From positions 186,001 to 250,000 of the forward strand of contig JADJJZ010000003.1 of the NCBI GenBank assembly GCA_016706255.1: DNA of 64,000 nt. Direction: 5' to 3'. The notes beneath the pieces were generated by a model, which saw only the letters and a list, made by a program, of their open reading frames with translations, was not told where the DNA came from and did no database searches. The DNA comes from Bacteroidota bacterium (GTDB lineage: Bacteria; Bacteroidota; Bacteroidia; Chitinophagales; BACL12). Both the position numbers and the translations under genes were made by a program. Positions 1 to 7,650 of this stretch are shown in pieces (position 1 is the first letter of the stretch; each line of letters starts with the position of its first letter).

Positions 1-1523
1 CCAGCTGCTAAATTGCTGATATTAATTGTTGTGTTAGATGATGCTGCAGAAGTTGTATTTACTACTTCACCAACAATATTTTTTACCTGAATTACAACAT
101 TTCCTGAAAGCGGAGTTGTAAATGCAACCTGAATAAATTCATTTGCCGGATTTGGAGATATTGTAATATTGTTATCAAGGTCATTTACAGCCAGGTCAAC
201 ACCTACTTCAGTTGTTTGGCATGTGATGTCATCACAACCATAAACATTTACAATTGATAAACAAACTTCATAAAGGCCTGCTACAGCATAGGTGTGCACA
301 GGGTTTAATTCGTTTGAAGTATTGCCATCACCAAAATCCCAACTCACTGATTCAGCAACACCTGAAGTTTCAGTAAAGCTGATGGTTAATTCATCCTCTG
401 CAGATGTAAATGATGCCGGTGCAGGTTCATCATCAATTAATAAAGAAAGTGTATCGTAAACAAATCCTGATTGTGGATTATATAAATATAATTCTACGCT
501 TTCGAAACTTTCAGCAACTGCATCGTGTAATGGAATAATTTCGATAATACCTTCACTTTCAAAAGCAGGAATAGTAAGTTGATTAGGAATTAATTCATAG
601 TCAACACCATTTGTTGCGCTACCTGCAATATAATAATCAATCACTAAAGGTTCTGCACAAGGTACTTCGTTCGTAATTTTGAAATAACCATTTGCACATT
701 TTTCAACGGCATAGGTTAAATCATTATCTGCTAATGTTTGATGTTGCATGCGCAGACTGCCTAATGAGCCGGTTTCTAAAAACACGCCTGAATCGAGAAT
801 GCCATCACCAGCATCAGCAACAGCCATTTTCATATGATAAGTGCCACCGGCAGTTACCGGAATTGTAGCAAGTAAAACGGTAGTTAAACCATCATATTGA
901 ACATAGGCAACATCAGATGCATAAGGATCAGAAAAACCATCACCATTATATAAATAATATTCAGGATTTGTTGCATCATTAATATTATTAATTGTTACAG
1001 GTATATCAGTACCGGGAACAACTGCAATATTTACAGGTGTTAAAATATCAGGGCCACTTACCCAAAAAGCAAATACATCATTAAATCCGCTACCAACAAA
1101 TTCAGCATATTCTTCTGAGCCAAATACATATTGTAATTTAAGTGTATCGGCTGCAACGTCCATATCAAACTCAATAATACAGGCATCATAAGTTGTCCAA
1201 ATGGTAACTGCATCTAAATCGGCGTCACCTAAAGTACCGTTGTAACCGGAAGCAGAACCCATATTATTTGGGCCAAGGGTATTTAATAATGTTCCGGAAG
1301 TAAGTGCAATTCCGTTATCGATGCCCACATTTGCTGAGGTTGCATCAAAAAAGCCGGAAGCACCATCAGCACAGGTTCGTTCAATATTTGAAACAACTAT
1401 ACCGGGACCTGCAAGGGAGTAAATAAAGGTAGTATCGTTTGGTTCATCGGTTACGACGAGCTGAGCTCCTGCATTAAATGCAAGCGGCAAAACGAACAAA
1501 GGGAGGAGTAAAGTTTTTTTCAT
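1..1523 (-). CDS. Secreted choice-of-anchor-L / PKD / T9SS protein (3' end cut off)
   Basis: The frame is open from an ATG at 1521-1523 to the left window edge, so the C-terminus is missing. It starts with a signal peptide (MKKTLLLPLFVLPLAFNAGAQ). Next comes a choice-of-anchor-L region with a glycine/asparagine-rich stretch and the family motif FGSEEYAEFV. A PKD module follows (WDFGDGNTSNELNPVHTY). The visible end reads NNITISPNPANEFIQVAF, the beginning of a type A T9SS sorting domain. The protein is therefore probably exported by T9SS and anchored at or released from the surface; its ligand is unknown. It is divergent from trmN6 with about 55 bp between the starts. Confidence 0.85.
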   Translation of the reverse strand, partial: MKKTLLLPLFVLPLAFNAGAQLVVTDEPNDTTFIYSLAGPGIVVSNIERTCADGASGFFDATSANVGIDNGIALTSGTLLNTLGPNNMGSASGYNGTLGDADLDAVTIWTTYDACIIEFDMDVAADTLKLQYVFGSEEYAEFVGSGFNDVFAFWVSGPDILTPVNIAVVPGTDIPVTINNINDATNPEYYLYNGDGFSDPYASDVAYVQYDGLTTVLLATIPVTAGGTYHMKMAVADAGDGILDSGVFLETGSLGSLRMQHQTLADNDLTYAVEKCANGYFKITNEVPCAEPLVIDYYIAGSATNGVDYELIPNQLTIPAFESEGIIEIIPLHDAVAESFESVELYLYNPQSGFVYDTLSLLIDDEPAPASFTSAEDELTISFTETSGVAESVSWDFGDGNTSNELNPVHTYAVAGLYEVCLSIVNVYGCDDITCQTTEVGVDLAVNDLDNNITISPNPANEFIQVAFTTPLSGNVVIQVKNIVGEVVNTTSAASSNTTINISNLAA

Positions 1524-1578
1524 AAAAATTTGATTTCAATCTAAAATTAGTAATTCAGATGGAATATCGGGGCTTTTT

Positions 1579-2307
1579 ATGGAGTTTTGTTTCCGAATGT
1601 CCGCTTTTCAATTTAAACAATTTACGATATATCAGGATAAAACAGCCATGAAAGTGGGCACCGATGGGGTTTTATTAGGTGCCTGGGCAGCTCAACGGAT
1701 AGGTGGAAGTGCCATTTTGGACATTGGCACCGGAACGGGATTGATTGCCCTGATGCTAGCACAAAAATTTCCTGCTGCAGCCATTTGTGCTATTGAAAGA
1801 AATGAAGACGCATTTGTTCAGGCCAGGGAAAATATCGCAAATAGCAAATGGAGCAATCATATTCAAATACATCATATTGATTTACAGGATTTTATTTTAC
1901 AATCAGATTCGAAATTTGATGTGCTAGTTTGTAATCCGCCGTATTTTATAAGGGGTTGGCAAGTGGAAGATGTTGCGCGAAAAATGGCAAGAGATGCCGA
2001 CCATTTACCGCATGATTTATTAATAGCAGGTTGTAAATCATTATTAACAGCGGAGGGACATTTATATATAATTCTTCCGGTAACTGAAGCTGCATTATTT
2101 ATTGTGGCTGCTGAAGCAAGTGGATTTTATTGTAATCGGAAAACCAATGTAATCACACGAGACGGGCAGGCTCCTAAAAGGGTATTAATGGACTTTTCTG
2201 CCATATCGGAAAGTGTAATAGAAGATTTTATACAAATTGCAGATGCTGAAAATAATTATACTGACGGTTACAAAAATTTAACATCCGACTATTACCTGAA
2301 CTTCTAA
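1579..2307 (+). CDS. trmN6: tRNA1(Val) (adenine-37-N6)-methyltransferase, TrmN6/YfiC family
   Basis: A cytosolic SAM-dependent methyltransferase that, by family, makes m6A37 in tRNA-Val. The SAM-binding glycine motif LDIGTGTGL is at residues 47-55 and the N6-adenine catalytic motif NPPYF at 119-123. The N-terminal pattern QDKTAMKVGTDGVLLGAW is typical of YfiC. Length (242 aa) fits the family. The first ATG is used here; homologues usually begin near the second Met (MSAFQF, base 1597), which is an equally plausible start. A stem-loop between this gene and the next serves the opposite strand. Confidence 0.85.
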   Translation: MEFCFRMSAFQFKQFTIYQDKTAMKVGTDGVLLGAWAAQRIGGSAILDIGTGTGLIALMLAQKFPAAAICAIERNEDAFVQARENIANSKWSNHIQIHHIDLQDFILQSDSKFDVLVCNPPYFIRGWQVEDVARKMARDADHLPHDLLIAGCKSLLTAEGHLYIILPVTEAALFIVAAEASGFYCNRKTNVITRDGQAPKRVLMDFSAISESVIEDFIQIADAENNYTDGYKNLTSDYYLNF

Positions 2308-2310
2308 ACA

Positions 2311-2337
2311 AAAAAAAGCGCCCGAATTATCGGGCGC
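2311..2337 (-). terminator. Rho-independent terminator
   Basis: The perfect 7-bp stem GCGCCCG/CGGGCGC (2318-2324 and 2331-2337) has a 6-nt loop. Read on the - strand it is followed by a run of eight T. It would end the acidic-protein transcript and sits tail-to-tail with trmN6. Confidence 0.8.
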
Positions 2338-2370
2338 CATGATATTTGGAAACACTGTTTTGGTCAGATT

Positions 2371-2892
2371 TTAATATCGGTCATCAAAATCACCATCATC
2401 AAAGTTATAGCTGTCCTCTTCGCCAAAGTCGTCGGCCATATCATCTATGAACTCTTCCTCATCGAAATCGTCCTCTTCCTCATCTTTTACTTTTTTTCCT
2501 TCACCTTCATCGTCAAGGTCTTCATACATATGTTTACCCTCATCGAATCCAAAGTCTTCTTTTTCATCCTTTTCATCAAAGTCGAATTCGTCTTTAAAGT
2601 CTTTGTCGTTAAACTGACGGAATTCTTCAAATTCATCGGCAATTTCGTTTAAGTCCTCTTCGTCATCTTTAGCAACTTCTGCATCATCATCATCGTCGTC
2701 GCCGAGTTTAGCATATGGAAGGTCTTCCAAACCCTTAAACTTTTTATCATCTACATTTTTGTTCAGGAATTTGTTGAGTTTATCGATATCGGTATTAGAC
2801 GATATCTTTTCAAATTCATTAATATTCATTTCAAAACCATCAAAATCTTTGTACACTTCAAATTTACCTTCCAAAGGTTTTTTCTTAGGCAT
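2371..2892 (-). CDS. Highly acidic low-complexity protein, unknown function
   Basis: A 173-aa protein dominated by Asp and Glu, with runs such as GDDDDDDAEVAKDDEEDLNE and a tyrosine/aspartate-rich tail. The N-terminus is basic (MPKKKPLEGKF). There is no signal peptide, membrane segment or recognisable domain. It lies 17 bp downstream of gltX on the same strand and is followed by a strong terminator, so the two are probably co-transcribed. Such proteins are often disordered nucleic-acid mimics or ion binders, but nothing here shows a function. Confidence 0.7.
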   Translation of the reverse strand: MPKKKPLEGKFEVYKDFDGFEMNINEFEKISSNTDIDKLNKFLNKNVDDKKFKGLEDLPYAKLGDDDDDDAEVAKDDEEDLNEIADEFEEFRQFNDKDFKDEFDFDEKDEKEDFGFDEGKHMYEDLDDEGEGKKVKDEEEDDFDEEEFIDDMADDFGEEDSYNFDDGDFDDRY

Positions 2893-2909
2893 AGGTTAAT
2901 TCTGAATTT

Positions 2910-4433
2910 TCACTGAAAGTTATCAAATATTTTAATTGAATTATGCAAACGGGTAACAGAAATATTTTTTCCTAATACGTCCATCATAGCAAAAACTGGT
3001 GGTCCTTGTAAACCGCCGGCGAGTGCCACTCTCAAAATCGGCATAACATCTCCCATGCCCAAATTGTTATTTTTCATAAACGTTTTAACTGTTGTCTCAA
3101 TTTCCGGTTCGGTAAAATTAGTAATAGATTCAATTTCACCAATCAAATTTACAAAGATTTCTTTTTTTTCAGGTTTCCATTTCTTGCGAATGGTATCCTC
3201 ATCAAAATAAGTAATGTCTTCAAAAAAGAATTTACCAGCTTCATACAAATCGGGAATGAACACTGCCCGCTCTTTCATTGCATTACAAACCTTTACTAAA
3301 TATGAATGGTCAAAAGTAAGGTTTTTTTGTTGCAGATATGGAATTAATAATTCTGCAAGTTCTTCACCTGATTTTAATTTAATGTGTTGCTGATTAAACC
3401 ACTTTGCTTTTTCAGGATCGAAACGTGCTCCCGATTTCCCGATACGCTCAAAACTAAAGGCCTGAATCAATTCTTCGCGTGAAAATACTTCCTGGTCGGT
3501 TCCTGGGTTCCATCCTAAAAATGCAATAAAATTAATATAGGCTTCAGGTAAAAATCCTTTTTCTTTTAATCCCGAAATATTTTGTTCTTTCCAGTCGAGC
3601 GAATAAAGTGGAAAACCATATTTATCGCCATCGCGTTTACTTAATTTTCCGTTGCCTTCGGGTTTTAATATAAGCGGTAAATGCGCAAAAGCAGGCATTA
3701 CATCTTCCCACCCAAACATTTTATAAGTCATAACATGAGTTGGTGCACTTGGCAACCACTCTTCACCGCGCACCACATGTGTAATTTTCATCAGGTAATC
3801 ATCCACCACATTTGCCAAATGGTAAGTAGGCATGCCATCACTTTTAAATAAAACCTTATCATCCAGCTGCGACGAATTAAATGTTACCCAGCCTCTGATG
3901 AGGTCGTTAAATTTAATTTCTTCATTGCGCGGCATTTTTATTCTGATAACATAAGGGTCGCCATTTTGTAATCTGCGGTCCACTTCATCTTTACTTAAAG
4001 CAACTGAATTTTGCATGTACTGACGGGTAATGTGGTCATATGCCGGAGAAGGATTTCCCTGTTCCATCATACGGTTGCGCATAGCTTCAATTTCTTCAGG
4101 TGTGTCGAATGCATAATAGGCATGTCCTTTTTCAATAAGTTCATCAGCATATTTGCGATATAACGCTTTGCGTTCACTTTGGCGGTAAGGCGCATGCGGG
4201 CCACCTATGTGTACACCTTCATCAAATTCAATTCCGGCCCATTTGCAACTATTTATTACATATTCTTCGGCACCGGGCACATATCTGGTTTGGTCGGTAT
4301 CTTCAATACGTAAAATGAGTTTACCACCCATTTTTTTCACAAATAAATAGTTATACAGGGCGGTTCGTATACCTCCAAGGTGCTGAGCCCCGGTCGGACT
4401 CGGCGCATATCTTAATCGTACTTGTTGCTCCAT
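2910..4433 (-). CDS. gltX: Glutamate--tRNA ligase
   Basis: A class I aminoacyl-tRNA synthetase that charges tRNA-Glu. The HIGH-type motif is PSPTGAQHLGG near the N-terminus and the KMSKS-type loop is KLSKRDGD near residue 270. The length of about 507 aa is normal. A start at MEQQVRLRYAPSPTG (base 4433) is chosen because homologues begin a few residues before the RYAPSPTG motif; an in-frame ATG at 4466 would add 11 residues of poor similarity. The frame is intact, unlike many genes further right. Confidence 0.95.
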   Translation of the reverse strand: MEQQVRLRYAPSPTGAQHLGGIRTALYNYLFVKKMGGKLILRIEDTDQTRYVPGAEEYVINSCKWAGIEFDEGVHIGGPHAPYRQSERKALYRKYADELIEKGHAYYAFDTPEEIEAMRNRMMEQGNPSPAYDHITRQYMQNSVALSKDEVDRRLQNGDPYVIRIKMPRNEEIKFNDLIRGWVTFNSSQLDDKVLFKSDGMPTYHLANVVDDYLMKITHVVRGEEWLPSAPTHVMTYKMFGWEDVMPAFAHLPLILKPEGNGKLSKRDGDKYGFPLYSLDWKEQNISGLKEKGFLPEAYINFIAFLGWNPGTDQEVFSREELIQAFSFERIGKSGARFDPEKAKWFNQQHIKLKSGEELAELLIPYLQQKNLTFDHSYLVKVCNAMKERAVFIPDLYEAGKFFFEDITYFDEDTIRKKWKPEKKEIFVNLIGEIESITNFTEPEIETTVKTFMKNNNLGMGDVMPILRVALAGGLQGPPVFAMMDVLGKNISVTRLHNSIKIFDNFQ

Positions 4434-4572
4434 TTCTTTTGCTGTAAGTTGCAAAGTTAATGGCATGTGGCAAATTCAGCTAATATCTGCGGTAATTACC
4501 TGATTTTTTTTGCTTTTAGATTTCAAACCGATGTTTACTTTAAACCTTTAGGTATAATTTTTGTCAATTAGG

Positions 4573-4580
4573 TAACTTTG
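4573..4580 (+). promoter_or_regulatory. Bacteroidota -7 element, nearly leaderless
   Basis: TAACTTTG matches the Bacteroidota -7 consensus TAnnTTTG and ends only five bases before the deacetylase ATG. Transcription would start at or next to the start codon. Confidence 0.5.
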
Positions 4581-4585
4581 CGCGA

Positions 4586-5227
4586 ATGTATTTTATAAAA
4601 ACACCCTGGTATTTAAAAAGTGTGTATCCAAGTTTAGTTTGGGATATGCCTAAACCAAATACCGTTTACCTCACGTTTGATGATGGTCCGGTGCCGGGTG
4701 TTACTGATGTTATTCTGGATATGCTTAAAGCGCAGTCAATAAAAGCAACTTTTTTTTGTATTGGCGATAACGTGCAAAAACATCCGGAATTATTCAACAG
4801 AATTAAAAACGAAGGTCATGCAATTGGCAATCATACCTATCATCATTTAAACGGATGGAAAACAGAAAATCCTGTTTATTTTGAAGATATTGCTGCCTGC
4901 GATGAAATAATACATTCCGAATTATTCAGACCACCATATGGTAGAATCGGATTTAATCAGATTCAGGAATTGAAAAAAAAATATACCATTGTAATGTGGG
5001 ATGTTTTAAGTGGAGATTTTGATTTAGATATAGATGCAACACAATGTATTAAAAATGTTACTGAACATGTTACCGATGGTTCCGTAATTGTTTTTCACGA
5101 TAGCGAAAAAGCTAAAGAACGTGTATTACCTGCATTGCCGGAAGTGATTGAAACACTTGTAAACAGAGGGTTTCGATTTGAATCAATTATTCCCGGTATG
5201 CACAACGGTTTAGTTCCCACACATTAA
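4586..5227 (+). CDS. Polysaccharide deacetylase (NodB domain)
   Basis: A carbohydrate esterase family 4 enzyme removing N-acetyl groups from an aminosugar polymer; the substrate (peptidoglycan, chitin or exopolysaccharide) cannot be told. TFDDG at residues 30-34 supplies the catalytic and metal Asp, and HTYHH at 83-87 supplies the H-x3-H zinc ligands. RPPYGR lies near 118 and a late FHDS near 170. At 213 aa it is essentially a bare NodB domain. There is no clear signal peptide, so cytoplasmic or membrane-associated action is possible. It is followed 27 bp later by tatD on the same strand. Confidence 0.9.
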   Translation: MYFIKTPWYLKSVYPSLVWDMPKPNTVYLTFDDGPVPGVTDVILDMLKAQSIKATFFCIGDNVQKHPELFNRIKNEGHAIGNHTYHHLNGWKTENPVYFEDIAACDEIIHSELFRPPYGRIGFNQIQELKKKYTIVMWDVLSGDFDLDIDATQCIKNVTEHVTDGSVIVFHDSEKAKERVLPALPEVIETLVNRGFRFESIIPGMHNGLVPTH

Positions 5228-5254
5228 AAAATAATACTCAAATAATTAATTATA

Positions 5255-6019
5255 ATGATTGATACGCATGCGCATATTTATTTACCGGAGTTTGATCACG
5301 ACAGAGCTCAAATGATTCAGCGTGCAAAATCGGCAGGTGTATCTAAAATATTATTACCTGCTATCGACAGTGAAGTAATAAATGAAATGCTGCATCTTGC
5401 CGAAACTGAAAAAGGATATTGTTTACCAATGATGGGATTACATCCCTGCAGTGTTAAAAATGAATTTGAAAAAGAATTATCCATCGTAACCGAATATTTA
5501 AATAATCCGGAATATGATTTTATTGCGGTGGGTGAATGCGGATTAGATTATTATTGGGATAAAACATTTGTGCCTCAACAAAAAGAAGCATTTGCTTTTC
5601 AAATTCAATTGGCGAAAGAACATAAATTACCGATTGTAATTCATTCAAGAGAATCAACCGACGATTGTATTGAAATGATTGCACAATATAAGGATGCAGA
5701 CCTGCGTGGCGTTTTCCATTGTTTTTCCGGAACCATTGAACAACTGGAAAAAATAATAGCACTTGATTTTTATGCCGGTATTGGTGGCGTGTCTACCTTT
5801 AAAAATGGCGGACTCGATAAAATTCTTACAGAAAAACATTTACAACATGTATTGCTGGAAACCGATGCGCCTTACCTTGCTCCGGTTCCTTTTCGCGGCA
5901 AAAGAAATGAACCGGCTTACCTTAGTTATGTGAAAACCCGCTTGAGCGAAATTTTACAAATTGACCCTGTTATCATCGATGAAGTTACTACAGCAAACGC
6001 GCAGCAATTGTTTTTTTGA
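5255..6019 (+). CDS. TatD-family metal-dependent hydrolase (DNase)
   Basis: A TIM-barrel amidohydrolase-superfamily deoxyribonuclease. It has the HxH metal motif at residues 5-7 (DTHAHIY), GECGLDYYW with the bridging Glu, internal histidines in VIHSRES and GVFHCFSG, and the terminal metal Asp in LETDAPYLAP. Its 254 aa match the family. It probably forms one transcript with the deacetylase. TatD proteins act in DNA repair or DNA degradation; the exact role is not shown here. Confidence 0.92.
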   Translation: MIDTHAHIYLPEFDHDRAQMIQRAKSAGVSKILLPAIDSEVINEMLHLAETEKGYCLPMMGLHPCSVKNEFEKELSIVTEYLNNPEYDFIAVGECGLDYYWDKTFVPQQKEAFAFQIQLAKEHKLPIVIHSRESTDDCIEMIAQYKDADLRGVFHCFSGTIEQLEKIIALDFYAGIGGVSTFKNGGLDKILTEKHLQHVLLETDAPYLAPVPFRGKRNEPAYLSYVKTRLSEILQIDPVIIDEVTTANAQQLFF

Positions 6020-6113
6020 GGTAATTGTCTACTCGTATGCTGCGCTTATTTTCCTATTCGAATATTGCTGTAATAAGCGCTTTTGTGTGGTTAACAGGTT
6101 TTAAATGATAAAA

Positions 6114-6138
6114 TTGAGCGCTTATTTTCTTACTTTTG
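6114..6138 (+). promoter_or_regulatory. Promoter of tRNA-Ser
   Basis: TTG at 6114 (-33 type) and TACTTTTG at 6131-6138 (-7 type, TAnnTTTG) are spaced about as in Bacteroidota promoters and sit just upstream of the tRNA. Confidence 0.5.
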
Positions 6139-6148
6139 CATTTTTATT

Positions 6149-6236
6149 GGAGAGATGTCCGAGTGGTTTAAGGAGCACGCCTGGAAAGTGTGTATACCCC
6201 TAAAGGGTATCGAGGGTTCGAATCCCTCTTTCTCCG
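6149..6236 (+). tRNA. tRNA-Ser(GGA)
   Basis: Acceptor GGAGAGA (6149-6155) pairs with TTTCTCC (6229-6235), followed by a G discriminator. The anticodon loop CTGGAAA gives GGA. There is a long class II variable arm (TATACCCCTAAAGGGTA) and a T arm GAGGG/CCCTC around TTCGAAT. CCA is not encoded. Confidence 0.95.
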
Positions 6237-6340
6237 CTGGTATTAGCAATTAACCGCAATAAAATTTCAGCACCGGCAATTAGCTTACAATGAATTGCCA
6301 TCTCTAATTAAATAGTAAAATGCAGATTTAAGCTTTGAAA

Positions 6341-7618
6341 TTATTTTACTTCAATACCGTATTTAATTTCATATTTTTTACTCAAATCATTCTGCCAGTT
6401 TTCAACTTTTATTCTTTCACCATTAATAAATATATTGGTAAGAATACTTGTTTGCATATCTAAAGCATCACCTTCACATACAAAAAGGGTAGCACTTTTT
6501 CCTGCGGTTAATGTGCCATAGGTATTTTCGATGCCTAAAATTTTTGCATTGTTTAAAGTGATTAATTGCACTGCTTCTTCTTTACTTAAACCATAAGCTG
6601 CTGCTGTTCCGGCTATAAATGGTAAATTGCGCATACCCCAAAAACTATCACCACCATCGCTCATCGTTAAGCCACATAAAACGCCTGCTTTTACCAGTAT
6701 AGAAGGTAATTTATAAGGTAAATCAACAGGGTCGCCATCAAATGAAGGCAGCTCATGTGTTGTTTCTATAATAACAGGTATATTATTTTCTTTTAATAAA
6801 GTAGTAACACGATAGCTTTGTCGGCCACCTACAATTACAATTTTAATTCCATACGTTTTTGCAAAATCAACTGCGCCAATAATTGCTTTTTCGCTATTTG
6901 CAGCAATAAACATTTTTTGTTTTCCTGCAAAAATGTTGCGCATAGCTTCAAACTTTAAATTTTTCTCTTTATGCGTTGCCACAGTGCAATATGCTTTAGC
7001 CTCAGCCATAAAATTATTTATCATCAATAATTCCTGATTATACGTGCTGCTGATTTCATTAGTGCCTTTCTGATAATTATAACTGTAAATACCGGGCCAA
7101 TACATATGCATGGCATTATCCGGCACCACAACTGCATCTTCCCAATTCCAACCTGCCAGTTTCATAATACTGCTTTGTCCGCTGATTACAGCTCCGCCCG
7201 GAACAACTTCTGCAATTAAAACACCATTGCTACGTACGGTAGGAATTACTTTTGAATCGGTATTATAAGCAATAAGCGACCTCACATTCGGATTAAATAC
7301 ACCAACCTCATACGCATCGCGTGTTGCACGAACTGCACTGAATTCAATTAAACCCAAACCTGAGCCGGTGGCAATAAAACCGGGATACACATGTTTGCCT
7401 GTGCCATCAATCATTGATGCGGTATTAGCATCAAAACCATCGGTTTTTGCAACACCTGCATATTCAATTTTGCCATTTTTAAATATTACGGTACCATTAT
7501 TAATAACGGTGCCATCACCAATATGTAAGGTAGCATTTGTAATTACAACCGGAACCTGTTGAGCAACAACACAAAATGCCATTAAACAGATTATGGATAA
7601 TATATATATTTTTTTCAT
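6341..7618 (-). CDS. Secreted amidohydrolase-family protein
   Basis: The start at MKKIYILSIICLMAFCVVAQ (base 7618) gives a clean signal peptide; an ATG 21 bp upstream is less likely. The mature protein has the composite beta-strand opening of amidohydrolases (VVITNATLHIGDGTVINNGTV), a GTGKHVYPGFI segment and the C-terminal SATLFVCEGDALD pattern. The classical HxH metal motif is replaced by GFIATGSGLG, so catalytic competence is doubtful. It is 33 bp downstream of a larger paralogue on the same strand, so the two form an operon. Related Bacteroidota genes are annotated as imidazolonepropionase-like hydrolases. Confidence 0.8.
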   Translation of the reverse strand: MKKIYILSIICLMAFCVVAQQVPVVITNATLHIGDGTVINNGTVIFKNGKIEYAGVAKTDGFDANTASMIDGTGKHVYPGFIATGSGLGLIEFSAVRATRDAYEVGVFNPNVRSLIAYNTDSKVIPTVRSNGVLIAEVVPGGAVISGQSSIMKLAGWNWEDAVVVPDNAMHMYWPGIYSYNYQKGTNEISSTYNQELLMINNFMAEAKAYCTVATHKEKNLKFEAMRNIFAGKQKMFIAANSEKAIIGAVDFAKTYGIKIVIVGGRQSYRVTTLLKENNIPVIIETTHELPSFDGDPVDLPYKLPSILVKAGVLCGLTMSDGGDSFWGMRNLPFIAGTAAAYGLSKEEAVQLITLNNAKILGIENTYGTLTAGKSATLFVCEGDALDMQTSILTNIFINGERIKVENWQNDLSKKYEIKYGIEVK

Positions 7619-7650
7619 GATTCTCCTTTTAATATTCAATGTTAATTTTA